From contig JAOZSP010000031.1 in the NCBI GenBank assembly GCA_029939615.1, forward strand, positions 1 through 11,337: 11,337 nucleotides of DNA, read 5' to 3'. The notes under the pieces were generated by a model. That model did not search any database, was not told the origin of the DNA, and worked only from the letters and a program-made list of their open reading frames with translations. The position numbers and the translations under genes are program-made. This document shows positions 1-6,903 of this stretch, piece by piece (position 1 is the stretch's first letter; every line of letters begins with the position of its first letter). The DNA comes from Candidatus Izemoplasma sp. (GTDB taxonomy: Bacteria > Bacillota_I > Bacilli_A > Izemoplasmatales > Izemoplasmataceae).

Positions 1-74
1 CTTTAGTTTGGAAATATTTCTTTTTGAGAATACAGGTAGTAAAATTGAATCTAATATATACATAATATCGCGTA

Positions 75-740
75 TTATACAGACGCAAACATATATATTG
101 CTATTAATACTATTGCGATATCTGCAGAGACATGAATAATCCATGAATTCATAAAACTTTTTCCAAACTTATTCATGTAAGCTAAGAATGCTCCAACAAT
201 GAATAATCCTACAATCGTAAATATAACAGTCCAAATATTAAATAATAATACCATCAATACTACATGATAGAGACTAAACATAATACTCGAAACTACAATT
301 GCTAAGACTGTACTTCTCTTCTCTAAAGCATAATAAATATATCCTCTAAAGAAGAACTCCTCTATTAAAGAGTTAATAAATGATAAATAAATCGACCAAA
401 GCCATACATTGTGCATTCCAATACCTATGTCTTCCATGCCTTCAATCACTTTTGAAGCATCAAACATGAACTGAATCGTGAAGTATCCTCCGATTGTACC
501 AATAAAGATAACAAGACTTGCAATTAAAGGAATTTTCAACTCTTTAATTGTAGGTCGTTTGAACAAAATCTTCTCTTTTATGTTTGAACCTCGAATGTAA
601 AAAACACTAATTAAAGGAATCCCAACAAAGAAAATAATTCGTACAATTTGTTTCGAGATATATTGCAAGTTAAACACATATTCTAGTACAACGAGTAATA
701 GAACGACAAAAATACTATATATTAAAGCCTTTTTATTCAT
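75..740 (-). CDS. CPBP family intramembrane metalloprotease (Abi/CAAX-protease-like)
   Basis: Predicted polytopic membrane protease of the CPBP (CAAX prenyl protease 2 / Abi) family, 221 residues from the chosen start. The three family motifs are visible: EEFFFR (EExxxR, E127, E128, R132), FSLYH (FxxxH, 155-159) and HVSAD (HxxxD, H203/D207), which in this family form the metal and catalytic site inside the membrane. Hydrophobic segments cover most of the chain, beginning right after MNKK. A longer frame runs to 818, but its first 26 residues lie inside the upstream repressor gene. The ATG at 740 overlaps that gene's end by 8 bases (ATGAATAA) with a weak GTGAG ahead, so translational coupling is likely. 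It is co-transcribed with and presumably controlled by the XRE regulator. In Gram-positives such proteins are linked to peptide processing, bacteriocin self-immunity or membrane signalling; the substrate here is unknown. The family call is firm, the role open. Confidence 0.85.
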   Translation of the reverse strand: MNKKALIYSIFVVLLLVVLEYVFNLQYISKQIVRIIFFVGIPLISVFYIRGSNIKEKILFKRPTIKELKIPLIASLVIFIGTIGGYFTIQFMFDASKVIEGMEDIGIGMHNVWLWSIYLSFINSLIEEFFFRGYIYYALEKRSTVLAIVVSSIMFSLYHVVLMVLLFNIWTVIFTIVGLFIVGAFLAYMNKFGKSFMNSWIIHVSADIAIVLIAIYMFASV

Positions 741-1194
741 TATTCTCACAGAAATACTTATCGAATTGTTGAATAGCATCAGTTTTCGAATACGTGAAGT
801 ATACACGATAATTCTCATTATCTAAGATTCTTAGATGCTTGGATATTTTATGTTGTTGTATTCTGAATCCATTTCTTACAGATAATGTACGCCACCATGA
901 TTCACCACCTAGTGTAATAAATTGTCTTCTTGGTGGCTTTTGAATCGCAATAGTTTGTATGATTTCGACCGACTCATCACCAAATAGTGATTTAACTAAG
1001 TCGTGTTCGTTAAATATAGATACAAAAGTAACAGCTTCTGGCCACTTTAGTTTGCTTCTATTTTTTTCTATTTGTATCAAGGTCTTTTTACTAAGTCCAA
1101 TTGTTAAAGCCATCTGTTCTAATGTCATTTCTTGATCTTTTCTTAGGCCTTCTAAAATCGTTTGTGTTTTATTACAAAAATCTATTTTGTTCAT
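733..1194 (-). CDS. XRE-family helix-turn-helix transcriptional regulator
   Basis: 153-residue DNA-binding protein. An XRE/Cro-type helix-turn-helix lies at about residues 24-45 (TLEQMALTIGLSKKTLIQIE, with the usual Leu-Ser-x-x-Thr-Leu recognition-helix pattern). A C-terminal segment of about 60 residues has a GGESWWRT stretch (residues 97-103) and ends HLRILDNENYRVYFTYS. I recall similar WWR/RILD tails in other small regulators, but I cannot name the domain. The start is ATG at 1194, eight bases after AGGAG. The TTG at 1197 is in frame but worse spaced. It is the first gene of a two-gene unit with the CPBP protease. The promoter carries two tandem near-identical palindromes over the -10 and start site, so negative autoregulation is the natural inference. 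The target repertoire beyond its own operon and the inducing signal are unknown. Confidence 0.85.
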   Translation of the reverse strand: MNKIDFCNKTQTILEGLRKDQEMTLEQMALTIGLSKKTLIQIEKNRSKLKWPEAVTFVSIFNEHDLVKSLFGDESVEIIQTIAIQKPPRRQFITLGGESWWRTLSVRNGFRIQQHKISKHLRILDNENYRVYFTYSKTDAIQQFDKYFCENNE

Positions 1195-1211
1195 CAAATC
1201 ATCTCCTTTTA

Positions 1212-1249
1212 CATAGTGTAATTTTACACTATGGTGTAATTTTACACTA
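1212..1249. promoter_or_regulatory. Tandem palindromic operator, likely for the adjacent XRE repressor
   Basis: Two adjacent palindromes lie in direct repeat with an 18-base period. The downstream copy, core TAGTGTAATTTTACACTA at 1214-1231, has perfect arms TAGTGTAA/TTACACTA around a TT centre, and its symmetry extends by two more pairs to 1212-1233. The other copy at 1232-1249 differs by one base in an arm. The 16-base string GTGTAATTTTACACTA occurs identically at 1216-1231 and 1234-1249. The pair covers the -10 and start site of the repressor promoter, the classical place for a dimeric XRE repressor. The binding protein is inferred from position only. Confidence 0.75.
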
Positions 1250-1267
1250 AATTAGATTGGGTGTCAA
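1239..1267 (-). promoter_or_regulatory. Sigma-A promoter of the XRE-CPBP unit
   Basis: On the minus strand a perfect -35 TTGACA (1262-1267) is followed after exactly 17 bases by -10 TAAAAT (1239-1244). Transcription should begin near 1232, giving a leader of about 38 bases that contains AGGAG before the ATG at 1194. The -10 box sits inside one operator copy and the start point inside the other. Confidence 0.8.
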
Positions 1268-1278
1268 ATAGAAAATAA

Positions 1279-1312
1279 AAAGATATATTAGAGTGTAATC
1301 TAATATATCTTT
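1279..1312 (-). terminator. Rho-independent terminator of the 151-residue orphan gene
   Basis: A perfect 13-base inverted repeat (AAAGATATATTAG, 1279-1291, against 1300-1312) encloses the eight-base loop AGTGTAAT. On the minus strand it is followed by TTTATTTTC. It lies 43 bases after the stop at 1356 and just before the repressor promoter, insulating the two minus-strand units. The stem is AT-rich, so its strength is uncertain. The loop contains one half of the nearby operator sequence. Confidence 0.6.
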
Positions 1313-1355
1313 GTTATTCTGATGTATGAATCAAATGCTTCTAAATTATTATCAA

Positions 1356-1811
1356 TTACTTTTGATAATATTGCTCAATGTTTTGTTCCCATCTATCTCT
1401 TTTTTGTTCATAGATACTATATAAGTATTGGTCTAAATATTGATTTAAAAAATCAGTATAGGATATTCCGTAAGTTCTAACATAATTGTTAATAACTTTT
1501 AATTCGTCTTTGGTAAAATATTCATCGCAGTTTTCAGGAGTTATTTTAGATCTAATCTTACCTGTTATCTTGATAGAAAATTTCCCTCGCTCTTTGATTT
1601 TACCAATGTTATTAACAAGAATGCTTTCGACGTAACCATCATCTTGTTCAACTTCAATAAGCACAACAGCATCATTTGCTTTTGCTATTTTTAATAATTT
1701 ATTGTACTTAAATTTGTCTTCGTCTATTAAAGCTTGAAGTTGATTAGTGCTGTTTTTAATTTTTGATTTAGATGATGAGAAAACACTATGTAGAATATAG
1801 TCAAGTTCCAT
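1356..1811 (-). CDS. Hypothetical protein, 151 residues, no family recognised
   Basis: I do not recognise this protein. It is soluble and charged, with no membrane segment or signal peptide. A likely helical N-terminus (1-45) is followed by a predicted beta region (about 48-90, alternating hydrophobic stretches such as AVVLIEVEQ and KFSIKITGKI). The C-terminus (about 100-150) is helical and rich in Tyr, Gln and Lys, with several LNQYLDQYLYSIYEQ-like turns that could form a coiled coil or packing helix. ATG at 1811 is preceded by GGAGG with seven bases of spacing, so the start is secure. It is transcribed alone: a terminator follows, and the next gene upstream is divergent. Coding quality (strong Shine-Dalgarno, normal codon use) says it is a real gene. 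Function is unknown. Confidence 0.7.
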   Translation of the reverse strand: MELDYILHSVFSSSKSKIKNSTNQLQALIDEDKFKYNKLLKIAKANDAVVLIEVEQDDGYVESILVNNIGKIKERGKFSIKITGKIRSKITPENCDEYFTKDELKVINNYVRTYGISYTDFLNQYLDQYLYSIYEQKRDRWEQNIEQYYQK

Positions 1812-1837
1812 AGTTACACCTCCGTTCTAATACTTAC

Positions 1838-1866
1838 ATAATATATAATATGAAGTTATTTTGGAA
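1838..1866 (-). promoter_or_regulatory. Possible promoter of the 151-residue orphan gene
   Basis: On the minus strand TATTAT (1838-1843) stands 17 bases from TTCCAA (1861-1866), upstream of the GGAGG and ATG of the orphan gene. The -35 matches consensus poorly and the region is AT-rich, so this is only a candidate. Confidence 0.3.
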
Positions 1867-2005
1867 CGATAACTGGACGGAGTTAATATTTATTTAAGAT
1901 TTGAGAAGAATAAGATATATTGATGTTATATGACTTACTAAGTAATATAAAATAGAAATCAAAGAATAATAATATGGGTAAAGGACATATTTAACTAATA
2001 AAGCG

Positions 2006-2014
2006 TGGTATACT
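2006..2014 (+). promoter_or_regulatory. Extended -10 promoter of the hydrolase operon
   Basis: TGGTATACT is an extended -10 element (TG-n-TATACT, hexamer 2009-2014). No good -35 is seen at the expected distance, which extended -10 promoters tolerate. The start would be near 2021, leaving a very short leader that holds AGAGG before the ATG at 2034. The stretch 1812-2005 otherwise shows no gene. Confidence 0.55.
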
Positions 2015-2033
2015 TTAATGAGAGGTGACAAAT

Positions 2034-2861
2034 ATGCATGTAAAAATAAATGATTTATCAATATTTTATGAAATCATTGGTGAAGGAGTTCCAATCATTA
2101 TGATTCACGGGTACTCTCTAGATCACTCGAGTATGAAGTACAGTTTTGAGGAAATATTTCAAAGAAAACAAGGATATAAAAGAATCTATGTAGATTTACC
2201 TGCGATGGGATTATCGGGATATAATAAAACTGTTAAAAATACTGATGATATTTTAAATATAGTAATTAAATTCATTGATCGAATTATTGGAGAAGAATAT
2301 TTCATTATCACAGGTATGTCTTATGGTGGATATCTTGTGAAAGGAATACTTAAAAACTTTAATAAACAAGTTCTTGGAATGCAGATGATTTGTCCAGTAG
2401 TTATTCCAAACTATCGACATCGTAAACTACCTAAACATGAAGTACATCATGTTGATGATTACGCAAAATCACTTCCAAAAAGAAAATCAAGTGGAATAAA
2501 CGGATGTGTTATCCAAACAGAAGAAGTATACAATGTATATATGAAATATATCATTCCTGCTGTCAACAAAGCAAAAAGCAAAGTCCTTGAAAAAATCCAA
2601 AACCACGGCTATAGCTTTTCATTTGATCCTGATGTTGTTGATACACCATATCAACAACCAGTTTCACTGATACTTGGAAAACAAGATTCTACAGTAGGTT
2701 ACACAGACGCTGCCATAATGATTCCAAATTATAGTAATATTGATGTTCAATTAATCGATCATGCAGGGCATATGCTGCAATTTGAACAAAAAGAACTGTT
2801 TGAGGAACACACGATTAATTGGTTAAATGCTATTAATATATATAAGGAAGATAAACGATGA
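2034..2861 (+). CDS. Alpha/beta hydrolase fold protein
   Basis: 275-residue cytoplasmic alpha/beta hydrolase; no signal peptide. Visible elements in order: the HG oxyanion motif (IMIHGYSLDH, about 23-31), the nucleophile elbow G-M-S-Y-G with Ser96, an acid residue in LILGKQDS (Asp218), and the catalytic His in DHAGHMLQFE (His246). Together these form a complete Ser-Asp-His triad in the order expected for esterases, lipases and related acyl hydrolases. The segment 125-190 is the variable cap that would set the substrate, and I cannot read specificity from it. ATG at 2034 is preferred over the in-frame GTG at 2025, because GTG 2025 lies in the AGAGGTGA ribosome binding site. The stop overlaps the next start (ATGA), so the hydrolase is coupled to the MacB-like membrane protein. 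Fold call firm, substrate unknown. Confidence 0.9.
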   Translation: MHVKINDLSIFYEIIGEGVPIIMIHGYSLDHSSMKYSFEEIFQRKQGYKRIYVDLPAMGLSGYNKTVKNTDDILNIVIKFIDRIIGEEYFIITGMSYGGYLVKGILKNFNKQVLGMQMICPVVIPNYRHRKLPKHEVHHVDDYAKSLPKRKSSGINGCVIQTEEVYNVYMKYIIPAVNKAKSKVLEKIQNHGYSFSFDPDVVDTPYQQPVSLILGKQDSTVGYTDAAIMIPNYSNIDVQLIDHAGHMLQFEQKELFEEHTINWLNAINIYKEDKR

Positions 2862-3772
2862 GTGTTGTGAAGAAAATAGTCCGAAATATTGTTTTTAGGT
2901 TGCTTGTTTTATATGTGATTGTATATGTCGTAATATATGCACTTACAGCTATTTTAGTAGTGGTTGATACTGGAATGAAGTTAGATGCAACTATTTATAA
3001 TAGACAAGCCCTAGAGTTTACTGATGAAGCAGATTTGAATATGCTATATTCAGACTTTGGAGAAGAAAATGTTACTAGAGTAAATAGATGGTTAGATCGT
3101 ATGAATGAACATGTGTACTTTGTTGATCCAAGTTTTTTAAATACTGGGATTACCTCAATTAATTTATCCTATGAAACAGATATTGTTGAGGAGATAGAAT
3201 TAATTGAAGGATCAATCTGGGAAAAAGGTAGTATGGACCATGTAATGGTAATTGATGAATGGGCCGCAGAATGGTTAAATTTAGGTGTAGGAGACACATA
3301 TGAAATCTATACTAATTCTGGAGAGTCTTGGGAAATTATAGGTATAGTATCTAGTGTTAGTTACCCTCCTTCTGATAGAGGAATGTTACACTTAGATTTA
3401 CCTAAATATACTTCACAAGAACCCATTATTCCAAGAGTGTATTATGTACCTTACAATCTTCAACAAGAAATCACAGAAGATATTAATGATCCTGTTACTG
3501 TAAACACAATTATTATTAAATCGGATAGTATTTTTGACTTGAAAAATGATACGGATAAAGTAGGAACCTACTTACAGGATAAATATGATAAGCCCTATCA
3601 TAATAGTAATTGGCAATATAATTCCACAAATGTAATAAATAATTTTAGTTTAGTAAATAATGAAGTACATACACGAGGATTTTTAGGACTAGTATTGTTT
3701 TTGTATGGAGGGACAATATTGTTGATCTTTTTCCGGAAGAAGTATCTGAAGCAAATAAGCATAAAGAAATAA
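2858..3772 (+). CDS. Truncated-looking MacB/FtsX-type membrane protein (N-terminal part of an ABC permease)
   Basis: 304 residues with one transmembrane segment near the N-terminus (about 11-36), a large extracytoplasmic domain (about 37-272) and a second transmembrane segment (about 275-292) followed by a basic tail RKKYLKQISIKK. The pattern HVMVIDEWAAEWLNLGVGD then SWEIIGIVSSV (128-167) resembles the periplasmic core domain of MacB/FtsX-family ABC permeases: a small residue-rich helix, GD turn and a strand that reads as 'IIGIV'. A full permease would continue with two or three more membrane helices; here the reading frame ends after the first of them, and no ATPase gene is adjacent. It could be a remnant or a stand-alone extracellular sensor built from that domain. 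It overlaps the hydrolase stop by four bases, with AAGGA ahead. The family assignment is moderate and the functional state uncertain. Confidence 0.65.
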   Translation: MSVVKKIVRNIVFRLLVLYVIVYVVIYALTAILVVVDTGMKLDATIYNRQALEFTDEADLNMLYSDFGEENVTRVNRWLDRMNEHVYFVDPSFLNTGITSINLSYETDIVEEIELIEGSIWEKGSMDHVMVIDEWAAEWLNLGVGDTYEIYTNSGESWEIIGIVSSVSYPPSDRGMLHLDLPKYTSQEPIIPRVYYVPYNLQQEITEDINDPVTVNTIIIKSDSIFDLKNDTDKVGTYLQDKYDKPYHNSNWQYNSTNVINNFSLVNNEVHTRGFLGLVLFLYGGTILLIFFRKKYLKQISIKK

Positions 3773-3803
3773 AAACTTTAAGAAAAAGTTAGTAGGTGAA
3801 GCT

Positions 3804-4004
3804 ATGAAATTAGAAAAAACATCATATATTGAAGCCTTATCACTGTATAGTGAATACTCTAACCAATTTCATGGTGGAATTGATGGCTATTATGAGAAAA
3901 GAGTACTAAATGGAGAACATTATATATTGATTGATGTTGTACAAGTAGGGATTAAATCTTTAGAACTTAAAGATTTAATTGAAATACTATATATTAATGA
4001 ATAA
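3804..4004 (+). CDS. Small protein, possibly an N-terminal fragment of a GNAT acetyltransferase
   Basis: 66 residues, ATG preceded by AGGTG with close spacing, 31 bases after the MacB-like gene and in the same direction. The start (SYIEALSLYSEYSNQFHGGI then GYYEKRVLNGEHYILID) resembles, from memory, the first 45 residues of some GNAT-family N-acetyltransferases. The acetyl-CoA-binding region of a full enzyme (normally about 150 or more residues) is absent: the frame closes and a terminator follows directly. It is most likely a remnant or an independent small protein. No catalytic role can be claimed. Confidence 0.45.
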   Translation: MKLEKTSYIEALSLYSEYSNQFHGGIDGYYEKRVLNGEHYILIDVVQVGIKSLELKDLIEILYINE

Positions 4005-4020
4005 TGCCCTTATCGTAAAT

Positions 4021-4065
4021 AAAAACACCTCCTAACTATCATTAACATAGTATAAAGGTGTTTTT
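4021..4065. terminator. Bidirectional terminator between convergent operons
   Basis: A ten-base perfect inverted repeat, AAAAACACCT (4021-4030) against AGGTGTTTTT (4056-4065), has a 25-base loop. It gives a T-run after the stem on both strands. It lies 16 bases after the plus-strand 66-residue gene and 5 bases beyond the MscS stop on the minus strand, so it can serve both converging units. Confidence 0.75.
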
Positions 4066-4070
4066 CTATT

Positions 4071-5018
4071 TTATTCTTTATTTTGTATAGCTTGATGAAT
4101 GACAAGTTGAGGGAATGGGATATTAATACCATTCTCATCTAATACTCTTTTCAATTCTTTATTTAAAACTCGTCTTACACTAATACGATCCTTCTCATCA
4201 CAATGAGCAACAACTCTTACAATTACTGCAGAATCTCCTAGTTGTTCAACGCCGTCATATATAGGACCATTAATGATTGCAGGAATCTTTTCTTTAATTG
4301 ATGGTAAACTTTTCTTGATGATTTCTTCGACTTTGTCAATGTCTGCGCTATATTCAATAGAAATTTCAGATATTGCAAAAGATAAATCTTCAGATAAATT
4401 GACGATTCTACGAATATCAGAATTGGCAATAATTAATATATTACCTAAAATATTTTTAATACGTGTATTTCTAGGACCTATTTCAATTACTTCACCTCTA
4501 AAGTCTTCAACTTCAACAAAATTACCTACTACAAATTGTTTTTCAAAGATAATAGATAATCCAGCAAAAACATCTTCTAATAACCCTTGGGCACCAAAAG
4601 ATACAGCTAAACCAACAATCCCAGCTCCCGCTAATAATGTAGGTGTTGGAACATTCCATGCAGATAGTACAAGAATTAATGCAATAACTAAACATGCAAA
4701 CTTAGCAATTGATGTAAAAAGAATACCTATTGTTTCACTTCTACTATTTTTTCTTGTAATTAATTTAATAATGACTGAGATAACGTAAAACAATATACCG
4801 ATAAAGAAGATAATTGCTATACTTTCTAAAATATTAATATAATTATTCTTAACAAGACTAATAACATCAAAAAACTTACCGATTGAATTACCGATAACAG
4901 TAGCAAAAGCAGTACCAGGGAATATAACACCTGCAAGACTACCAACTAAAATAAATAATATAATAATAACTAAAACAATCCATTTGTGTAAATCTAAATT
5001 ACTCGTTTTTTCTTTCAT
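4071..5018 (-). CDS. MscS-family small-conductance mechanosensitive ion channel
   Basis: 315-residue MscS-type channel that opens under membrane tension and releases solutes during hypo-osmotic shock. Hydrophobic segments lie at about 14-34, 63-87 and 98-120. The pore-lining helix follows (about 126-155: AGAGIVGLAVSFGAQGLLED, with the Gly/Ala-rich packing face and the FGAQ bend typical of the family). The cytoplasmic beta domain follows (FVVGNFVEVEDFRGEVIEIG then NTRIKN and LIIANSDI, about 162-202), with a C-terminal alpha/beta vestibule to 305. Length and order match a basic MscS/YkuT-like protein with an extra N-terminal helix. ATG at 5018 shares one base with the upstream stop (TAATG), and GGAGG lies inside the upstream gene's end, so the channel is translated coupled to the surface protein. 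Confidence 0.93.
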   Translation of the reverse strand: MKEKTSNLDLHKWIVLVIIILFILVGSLAGVIFPGTAFATVIGNSIGKFFDVISLVKNNYINILESIAIIFFIGILFYVISVIIKLITRKNSRSETIGILFTSIAKFACLVIALILVLSAWNVPTPTLLAGAGIVGLAVSFGAQGLLEDVFAGLSIIFEKQFVVGNFVEVEDFRGEVIEIGPRNTRIKNILGNILIIANSDIRRIVNLSEDLSFAISEISIEYSADIDKVEEIIKKSLPSIKEKIPAIINGPIYDGVEQLGDSAVIVRVVAHCDEKDRISVRRVLNKELKRVLDENGINIPFPQLVIHQAIQNKE

Positions 5019-6322
5019 TATTCTACCTCCGTATTAAAAATAATAATATCTATAATTTGTTTTACTGAAAAATCTAACTGATTTCTAATGCTTATTGTAA
5101 TTCTATATGCAGAAGATGTTGGCTTAGGTATTGTAAATGTAACTGATTTTTCATCACCATGATTAGTAAATGAGAAAGTATCACCAATTATATACACATC
5201 AAACTCGCCACTTGTATCATAAGATTCATAATAGGGGATTTGGAAATAATGGTTAGGATCATCTAAAATAATTGTTACTTCAAAATAATCATCAAATGTT
5301 TCCAAAGTATAACTGTATGTATAAACATCCAGCGTAGTAATTTCCTCTTGATATACGCTGTCTTGCTCTTGCCTTAGAGTTTGTGGGTTTGTGTATATCG
5401 CAATACACTCGAAAATATATGTTGTATTAGGAGACAGTCCACTAATTATAAAATCTTTTCCTTCAAAATCATTTTCATCAAAAGTGATTTGATCTGTTTG
5501 TACAAGTAAATCATTTTCATAAGTATTCATTTCATAAATAATATTACCTATATTCATATCATTATATATATAGAAACCAATCTCTTCACTACTAATATAA
5601 TTCATATAAATTGATGCATGTAGATTAAATGGTGGAGTAACCCAAATCTCATCAAGTAGTTCAGTACCATCTGATGTTACACCTTCAAGATATATATGAA
5701 AGGGCTCCGATGTATGAATACCTAACAATTCAATGTTCATTCTTGATGAAGTAACAGCAACTGATGAATAATGAAAATCATCATCGTGTCCCCAACTAAA
5801 TCCATAGTATAGATTAATGGAATCGTATTTCAAATCAGGATCATAGATGGATACATCAACAAAATAACTTGATGAAAAATCAGTGTTATCCGGTGTTACA
5901 GATAAAATCGTACCACCTATTTTCTCAACGGTAGTAATCATCAAAGTATCCAACCGTTCTTGTCCGAATCCTTTATTACCATAAACACTTAAACGATACT
6001 CAGTATCGTATTCAAGATTATCAAAATAGCCCGAGTTTTCACCAACGCAAATAGATTGTTCATAATATTCTAATTGATTTTCAAGCACAACAAAAAGTGT
6101 AGATAAGTCTAAAGCATTATCCTCATCAGTAACGTTTACTTGATAAACAATTTCCTCGGTTAAAGCAACAGCTTTAATAACTTCTGCTTTAGGAGAGGCT
6201 GGAATTAAAGTAACAGCAGCTACAACAGCAATAGTAGTCATAGCGAAAGTAGACATTAAGTCCTTAATTGCCTCAAAACGTCTTTTTGTTTCTTCGTTTT
6301 TTTTTCTACGAGTTTTTGACAT
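5018..6322 (-). CDS. Membrane-anchored extracellular protein with fibronectin-III-like domains
   Basis: 434 residues. A highly basic cytoplasmic start (MSKTRRKKNEETKRRF) is followed by a single hydrophobic helix at about 24-42 with no clear cleavage motif, so the protein is probably anchored with a long outside portion. The exterior is acidic, rich in Tyr, Asp, Ser and Thr and beta-strand-like. It appears to comprise about four domains of 90-100 residues (roughly 57-133, 138-231, 234-331 and 332-428). The pieces YDTEYRLSVYGNKGF (105-119) and LSPNTTYIFECIAIYTN (296-312) are typical of the E-F strand region of fibronectin type III folds. ATG at 6322 follows AAGGAG by six bases, and I reject the in-frame start at 6394. 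It heads a two-gene unit with MscS. Binding partner unknown; it may be an adhesin, wall-interacting or matrix protein. Confidence 0.75.
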   Translation of the reverse strand: MSKTRRKKNEETKRRFEAIKDLMSTFAMTTIAVVAAVTLIPASPKAEVIKAVALTEEIVYQVNVTDEDNALDLSTLFVVLENQLEYYEQSICVGENSGYFDNLEYDTEYRLSVYGNKGFGQERLDTLMITTVEKIGGTILSVTPDNTDFSSSYFVDVSIYDPDLKYDSINLYYGFSWGHDDDFHYSSVAVTSSRMNIELLGIHTSEPFHIYLEGVTSDGTELLDEIWVTPPFNLHASIYMNYISSEEIGFYIYNDMNIGNIIYEMNTYENDLLVQTDQITFDENDFEGKDFIISGLSPNTTYIFECIAIYTNPQTLRQEQDSVYQEEITTLDVYTYSYTLETFDDYFEVTIILDDPNHYFQIPYYESYDTSGEFDVYIIGDTFSFTNHGDEKSVTFTIPKPTSSAYRITISIRNQLDFSVKQIIDIIIFNTEVE

Positions 6323-6385
6323 GACATACTCCTTAGTGAATAAACATAAAAAAATGGAAGTAATATTCTTATGTGCCTTACTTTT

Positions 6386-6391
6386 ATTATA
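6386..6391 (-). promoter_or_regulatory. Candidate -10 box for the surface protein/MscS operon
   Basis: A perfect TATAAT (minus strand, 6386-6391) lies about 64 bases upstream of the ATG at 6322. The neighbourhood is AT-rich and I see no respectable -35, so confidence is limited. The remaining intergenic stretch between the divergent units (to 6563) shows no gene and no promoter for the plus-strand unit that I would defend. Confidence 0.4.
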
Positions 6392-6563
6392 CACAAAAAA
6401 TTATCTAATAAAAATGAATTATCTCTAAAAATATATTGATATGAACCTTATCGTTAAAAATGGTGAAATAGTGTGTTATTATATTATTGTATATTAGAAG
6501 CAAGTAATGCTTTAAAGTTTGTTCTAGTTATACAATCATATGTCAAAAATGAAAGAGGATAAT

Positions 6564-6869
6564 ATGGGTAAAAAATATATTGAAGACAATATTGAAAAAT
6601 TGAGAAAACAAAGAGATGATAATGTAGTTGGTAGTTATCGTGAACAAGTTGTGAAAACATATGAATATATCCAAAAACAAATTAATAAATCTAAATCAGG
6701 TTTTTGTAATCCCAAAAACTCAGATATAAGTAAAGTTGTTTATGGAAATAGAAACCAAGAAAACAATATAAGAGGATTTATTAAGGATTTAAGACAATCT
6801 GGATATATTACAGTATATGGTGCCGGTTTAGAAAGAGAAGTAAAAATTGTCAAAGACTTAGATTTTTAA
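6564..6869 (+). CDS. Small predicted winged-helix protein
   Basis: 101 residues from the ATG at 6564, which follows AGAGG by five bases. Two in-frame ATGs at 6540 and 6549 have no Shine-Dalgarno, so this start is preferred. The N-terminal third is a charged helix (about 1-45: KYIEDNIEKLRKQRDDN and onward). The rest reads like a winged helix-turn-helix: NSDISKVVYGN as helix and turn (52-62), then NNIRGFIKDLRQSGYI as a recognition-type helix (68-82). TVYGAGLEREVKIV (83-96) could be the beta-hairpin wing. I do not recognise a named family. It lies 34 bases before the RsmH-like gene with no terminator between them, so the pair probably forms an operon. It may be a regulator or an RNA/DNA-binding accessory; either is inference. 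Confidence 0.6.
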   Translation: MGKKYIEDNIEKLRKQRDDNVVGSYREQVVKTYEYIQKQINKSKSGFCNPKNSDISKVVYGNRNQENNIRGFIKDLRQSGYITVYGAGLEREVKIVKDLDF

Positions 6870-6903
6870 TAAGTAATTGATTTAATACAAGGTGGTGAAA
6901 CAA

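Noticed and set aside
62..78. ATAATA/TATTAT inverted repeat around the CPBP stop codon
   Set aside because: A short AT-only stem with no T-run after it on the minus strand, so I do not call it a terminator. No terminator for the XRE-CPBP unit is visible within the window.
741..818. N-terminal extension of the CPBP protease to 818
   Set aside because: The extra residues lie wholly inside the repressor gene and have no supporting ribosome binding site. The membrane protein begins naturally with MNKK at 740.
4273..4788. Open frame of 171 codons on the plus strand
   Set aside because: It lies antisense within the well-conserved MscS gene, has no ribosome binding site and shows biased composition typical of a shadow frame.
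6323..6394. Longer start for the surface protein at 6394
   Set aside because: The ATG at 6322 has AAGGAG at ideal distance, and the longer form would put the candidate -10 box within the coding region.
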